A stretch of DNA of 64,000 bases. Origin: Trichobilharzia regenti (lineage: Eukaryota > Platyhelminthes > Trematoda > Strigeidida > Schistosomatidae). Within the stretch, counting starts at the first letter, position 1; every line of letters begins with the position of its first letter. The DNA lies in assembly GCA_944472135.2 (NCBI GenBank), contig OX235268.1, forward strand, positions 11,414,589 through 11,478,588, given 5' to 3'. The notes under the pieces are model-generated. The model was not told the origin of the DNA, searched no databases, and saw only the letters and a program-made list of their open reading frames with translations. This document shows positions 60,152-64,000 of the stretch, piece by piece. A program made the position numbers and the translations under genes.

Positions 60152-62923
60152 ATGTCTTCCAATACCTCTGATAACTTAGAGCTGGGATCTGTTAGTACCA
60201 TTTCTCTTACTGTACCAGTTTTTAGGCCCAGAGACCCTCATCTTTGGTTTGCACGACTGGAAAATTATTTCACTGCCAATAAGCTCACGTCACAGACGGC
60301 TAAATTTGGCATATTGAGTACAGTACTACCAGACGAAATCGCCGAACAGGTTCGACAATGCATCGTTCAGCCCAGCACAGACTCTCCTTACGACAAGTTG
60401 AAAGAAGAAGTACTTCGATGCACTTCACTTTCTGATAGGCAAGCACTCGATCGTTTGTTAAGCAATGTAGAGCTAGGTGATAAAACCCCATCACAACTCA
60501 TGAGGCATATGCAAAGCCTAGTAGCAGGAAGAGATATCGACAAACGTCTCTTTTACCAAATTTGGTTGCGACGACTTCCTGCAAACATTCAACAAGTTCT
60601 TGCTTTCGGAGACGACGACATTGACATGGAAAAGCTCGCCAAAATTGCGGATCGCATGTACGAGAGGTCAACACCTCAATCTGTTGCTTCCACTAGCAGA
60701 ATACCAGACACTCACGATAGGATACAGACTCTAGAACACAAAGTCGACACTTTACTGAGTCAGTTAGCAGCACTGACCACACGCACACGACCAAGCCGTT
60801 CTAGAAGCTCGTCTCGTCGACGTCTTTCTCGGTCACCCAGCACGTCACGACATCACGATACTATTTGCTGGTACCACCGTAGTTACGGAGACAATGCACG
60901 ACGGTGTCGTTCACCTTGCAACTTTCAGGCTAAACCAAAAGATATATCGTCATGTATGAAAACTTCTACTGTCGGCAATCTACGATCTAGCAGTCGTTTG
61001 TTTTATGTAACAGATAGAAATACCGGTACTACGTTCTTAGTCGACACAGGAGCAGAGGTTAGTGTTCTCCCTCCGTCTACGCAGGAACGTCAACATCCTG
61101 ACCCTGCAGTTACGCTCCAAGCAGTTAATAAGTCTAATATTGTTACATATGGTAGTAAACGAATGACTTTAGATTTTGGTCTGCAGAATACCTACACTTG
61201 GTCTTTCATCATCGCAGACGTTCCATCCCCAATCCTTGGTATAGATTTTCTACAGCAACACAAACTGCTGGTTGATCCGGTAAGCCCTAAGCTTATAGAC
61301 TCGCTCAATAAAAAGTACATCGCTGGTACGATTAGCCGTGCATCATCGCTGAACTTGATGGTCACACGCACACCAGCACCTCCATATACCGACTCGGCAG
61401 ATCAGTTTCCTGACATTCTACAACCATCTTTCCGATCAACAGACCATAAAGCTCCAATGAAAGCTTTATCAGCAAAGCAGGTTAATTACTCTCCGCGCGA
61501 AATACGACATCTCGAGTATATATCCCAAGTCAACTCCGATCTGCGACACATAAAGGGTAAAAACAATGAAGTGGCAGACGCTTTATCACGTATGCACATT
61601 GATAACATTGTATGCCCAGACATCGACTACGAACATCTCTCAAACTTACAACGAGATGACGCCGAACTCAAAAAGATCATGTCTTCTAAAACAACATCTC
61701 TAAACCTCGAGGCAATTCCTTTTGGCACGACAAAAGTTATCTGCGACACCTCTACGGGTAAATATCGACCTTTCGTTCCAATAGCTATGAGACATACAGT
61801 ATTCGAGAAGTTACATAACTTGTCGCATCCTGGTGTTAGCGCTACTACCAAGCTACTAAGAGAAAGATTTATCTGGCCAAACATTAACAGCGACGTTAAG
61901 AAGTGGACACGAAATTGCTTGTCTTGTCAAAGAGTCAAAATCAACCGGCACACCAAAGCACCACTTGGTCGCTTCCCTAACCCCGACTCTAGATTTGACC
62001 ATGTACATGTAGACATAGTTGGTCCACTGCCTCCTTCCAATGGTTTCAACTATATTCTAACCTGCATTGACAGATTTACTCGTTGGCCAATAGCAGTTCC
62101 ATTAATCGACGTCTCAGCTGAAACGGTAGCTAAAGCTTTAGTCGAAAACTGGATAGCCAACTTTGGTGTCCCATCAATTATCACTACAGACAGAGGTGCC
62201 CAGTTTGAAAGCCGACTGTTTGACCAACTAACTGAATTACTAGGCATTAAACGAATACGAACGACAGCGTATCATCCTAGTTCCAACGGTATGGTCGAAC
62301 GATTTCATCGACAACTCAAAGCTGCGCTCGCTGCTTCTTTGACTCAAAACGATTGGTCAACCAAACTTCCACTAGTATTACTTGGTATACGAGCTACTAT
62401 AAAGAAAGATATTGGCTGCTGTGTTTCCGAACTAGTCTATGGAACAACATTACGATTACCAGGAGAATTTTTCACCCCGGGTAACGAAGTTCCACACGAT
62501 ATGACTGGTTACGTGCACCAGCTAAAACGACACATGAACGAGCTAAAGATATCAATTCCACGTCAGCAGGAACGAGCGTCATACATCCCGTCACAACTGA
62601 CAGATTGTACTCACGTCTTCGTCAGGAGAGAAGGTGTACAACGACCACTTCAACCCGCTTATGATGGCCCATTCAAAGTTCTAAACAGAAACGCGAAAGT
62701 TATCACGATAGAAAGATTGAATAAAACAGAAGCCATCAGTATCGACAGAGTCAAACCAGCGTTCCTCGACGATTTCGAAGTCAACGATAAGAACCAGCTG
62801 AACGACGTGCCAACACCTACATCCACACAAGCTTCAACGTCGACAGAGAAGCCTGCGAAAACAACACGATCTGGTAGACGAGTCCATTGGCCTAAACGTT
62901 ACGTGCAAGTCATCGAAATATAA
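60152..62923 (+). CDS. Gag-protease-integrase fusion polyprotein, RT deleted
   Basis: A 923-codon frame from ATG 60152. The frame is open from 60014, but those first 46 residues are very hydrophobic and unlike Gag, so I start at the MSSNTSD Met. Residues 1-235 are capsid-like Gag with an Arg/Ser-rich stretch. A Cys-His box CWYH..C..C lies at 239-256 (C-x2-H-x9-C-x3-C). The aspartic protease has [11 protein letters not shown] with catalytic Asp298. Near residue 426 (about 61430) the chain passes straight from pre-RT sequence to the last part of RNase H ([14 protein letters not shown], then [13 protein letters not shown]), so the whole RT and most of RNase H, roughly 350-400 residues by family size, are missing without a frame break. 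Integrase is complete: His555, His559, Cys589, Cys592, then Asp621, Asp680, Glu716 (D-58-D-35-E), plus a C-terminal domain ending at 62923. The product could package and integrate but not reverse transcribe. Confidence 0.9.
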   Translation: MSSNTSDNLELGSVSTISLTVPVFRPRDPHLWFARLENYFTANKLTSQTAKFGILSTVLPDEIAEQVRQCIVQPSTDSPYDKLKEEVLRCTSLSDRQALDRLLSNVELGDKTPSQLMRHMQSLVAGRDIDKRLFYQIWLRRLPANIQQVLAFGDDDIDMEKLAKIADRMYERSTPQSVASTSRIPDTHDRIQTLEHKVDTLLSQLAALTTRTRPSRSRSSSRRRLSRSPSTSRHHDTICWYHRSYGDNARRCRSPCNFQAKPKDISSCMKTSTVGNLRSSSRLFYVTDRNTGTTFLVDTGAEVSVLPPSTQERQHPDPAVTLQAVNKSNIVTYGSKRMTLDFGLQNTYTWSFIIADVPSPILGIDFLQQHKLLVDPVSPKLIDSLNKKYIAGTISRASSLNLMVTRTPAPPYTDSADQFPDILQPSFRSTDHKAPMKALSAKQVNYSPREIRHLEYISQVNSDLRHIKGKNNEVADALSRMHIDNIVCPDIDYEHLSNLQRDDAELKKIMSSKTTSLNLEAIPFGTTKVICDTSTGKYRPFVPIAMRHTVFEKLHNLSHPGVSATTKLLRERFIWPNINSDVKKWTRNCLSCQRVKINRHTKAPLGRFPNPDSRFDHVHVDIVGPLPPSNGFNYILTCIDRFTRWPIAVPLIDVSAETVAKALVENWIANFGVPSIITTDRGAQFESRLFDQLTELLGIKRIRTTAYHPSSNGMVERFHRQLKAALAASLTQNDWSTKLPLVLLGIRATIKKDIGCCVSELVYGTTLRLPGEFFTPGNEVPHDMTGYVHQLKRHMNELKISIPRQQERASYIPSQLTDCTHVFVRREGVQRPLQPAYDGPFKVLNRNAKVITIERLNKTEAISIDRVKPAFLDDFEVNDKNQLNDVPTPTSTQASTSTEKPAKTTRSGRRVHWPKRYVQVIEI

Positions 62924-63338
62924 CTTACTATGAATTTTCATTTTTATTATCTTTATTCGTAATTGTCATTTGATTACTCATTTAACTGATTAATATTTTC
63001 ATACATAAATCACGTCACTATTATTTTAACATCGATATTTCCTATATTATTACATTTAATCACATCTCGTATATTATTCACGTATCGTTTTCGTCTACCG
63101 ACTACAGATCCCCGGACAATTTTATCGTTCCTTATATATTCTATTACGATTAGGAATTCCACTTTCCCTAGATTATCGCATTTATTATCGACGTTATTAA
63201 CCGCATTAAACTGCTCATTTTTCAGCTTAATAAATCGCCTTCTGTGTACTATCGCTGCTACGTATTACGCTGACGCATGTTATTTTCGAACACTTAAATG
63301 TATTTTTTTTATATTTCAGTGTTCTGGTGGGGGAATTA
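62924..63338 (+). other. 3' untranslated part of the LTR element
   Basis: AT-rich sequence between the stop codon and the right LTR with no frame of note. It ends with the purine-rich GGTGGGGGAA near 63326-63335, the likely polypurine tract priming plus-strand synthesis, a few bases before the LTR. Confidence 0.7.
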
Positions 63339-63638
63339 TGTAGTACCCCTATACCAACTGTAAACATGCTTTTTAATCTAATTTGTATACTTGTATTATA
63401 TGTGTATACAGACCGATTTTATATGTACTTCGCAAACATTTGTCAATTTACTGTTGAATATTACCTTGACACAATTTCGAATTTGACTACTGCTTCAATA
63501 CATATTCGTAATCTTCGCAAGTGCCTTTTGATTTACGTTGTGGGCGTCGAGTAGCCACAACGTCTGCGCACATAAGTAAAAGCGAGGAAGTACTAGAATA
63601 TATGTGTACGGCAGTTTAGTCAGACAACGCTCGCAACA
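63339..63638 (+). repeat. 3' LTR (300 bp)
   Basis: Same length and borders as the 5' LTR. Substitutions are scattered (for example CCAGC to CCAAC, TTCACA to TTCGCA, GCACGC to GCTCGC). Confidence 0.93.
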
Positions 63639-64000
63639 GTTTCACTGCAACTCTCAGAACGAAGCAGGAAATACTATGTGACATCACGGAAGAATCATGA
63701 GTGGAAGTCCACTGGAACTCTCTGAAGACGATTTTGAACGAAACGCTTTCAACGGTTTTAGGAAGAAAGAAAAAGTTAGACAAAGAATAGCTCTCAGCTG
63801 ACACTAGGAATCTAATAGAGGAGAGGAGAATAGTGAAAGAGATTATGACTCAATGCAAAGACGGACAAGAGAAAGAGACGCTGAGCCCAACTTACAAAGC
63901 ACTGGACAAAGAAGTGAAGAAGAGTGCTAGGAAGGACAAAATTCTAGGGCAATCTGGCCTCTGAAGCTGAGAAGGCAGCAGGCATAACGGACGCGAGGAA
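63639..64000 (+). mobile_element. RTE LINE continuation (right of LTR insertion)
   Basis: Continues the 59129-59437 LINE in phase after one GTTT copy is removed (KDSF then TATLRTKQE). It reads VHWNSLKTILNETLSTVLG and IEERRIVKEIM, and after a frameshift ASEAEKAAGITDAR at the window end, which is the linker before the RT. In-frame TGA and TAG codons and the frameshift show it is dead. The RT itself would lie beyond the window. Confidence 0.82.

Larger units (their letters stand above)
59438..63638 (+). mobile_element. CsRn1/Boudicca-type LTR retrotransposon, RT deleted
   Basis: A 4.2-kb element bounded by 300-bp LTRs and a 4-bp duplication. Order: LTR, tRNA-Trp-like primer site, 20-bp repeat leader, one Gag-protease-integrase frame, 3' untranslated region, purine tract, LTR. 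The unusual Cys-His box in Gag and the primer type place it in the CsRn1/Kabuki clade of Ty3/gypsy, to which schistosome Boudicca is related (family knowledge). The reverse transcriptase and most of RNase H are gone through an in-frame deletion. LTRs differ at 9 of 300 positions by eye, so the insertion is not very recent. Confidence 0.9.

Overview
The window looks like nuclear DNA of a blood fluke (Schistosoma or a close trematode). It is AT-rich, has almost no long reading frames, and is built largely from decayed transposable elements of kinds known from schistosomes: RTE-type LINEs, Penelope-like elements with a GIY-YIG endonuclease, tRNA-headed SINEs carrying hammerhead ribozymes (compare the SM-alpha family), and one CsRn1/Boudicca-type Ty3/gypsy LTR retrotransposon. 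The genus is an inference from element content; no diagnostic single-copy gene was recognised.

Layout. 0-8 kb: a foldback repeat, a minus-strand Penelope relic (1.9-2.8 kb), and a frameshifted coding-like stretch at 5.2-5.6 kb. 8.2-12.1 kb: a direct duplication of a 1.9 kb unit, diverged on its left and nearly identical on its right. 12.8-15.1 kb: a GC-richer block followed by an RTE reverse transcriptase relic. 19.0-21.1 kb: a Penelope relic, a SINE and a palindromic foldback of about 390 bp. 23-28 kb: hammerhead SINEs, LINE and Penelope scraps, and one SINE with a perfect 11-bp target-site duplication. 33-39 kb: two LINE relics and three SINEs. 39.7-54.0 kb: a tandem array of a 5058-bp unit (a short partial copy, two full copies, and one copy cut at 3.7 kb). 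54.2-55.1 kb: a minus-strand LINE end. 56.0-56.2 kb: a degenerate interstitial telomere-type repeat. 57.9-58.9 kb: three SINEs. 59.1 kb to the end: an RTE LINE interrupted by an LTR retrotransposon.

The LTR element (59438-63638) is the only feature with a long intact reading frame. It has paired 300-bp LTRs, a tRNA-Trp-like primer binding site, a leader made of about nine 20-bp repeats that resemble that site, and one open frame encoding Gag, protease and a complete D,D35E integrase. The reverse transcriptase and most of RNase H are missing, and the deletion is in frame. It would therefore need reverse transcriptase supplied by another element.

No host protein-coding gene could be identified. 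Exon-like pieces, some with splice-site-like borders, lie inside the two duplicated regions. Those in the 5058-bp array carry the same in-frame TGA codons in every copy and read as pseudogene fragments, or as chance. Nearly all other reading frames of 60-110 codons fit chance.
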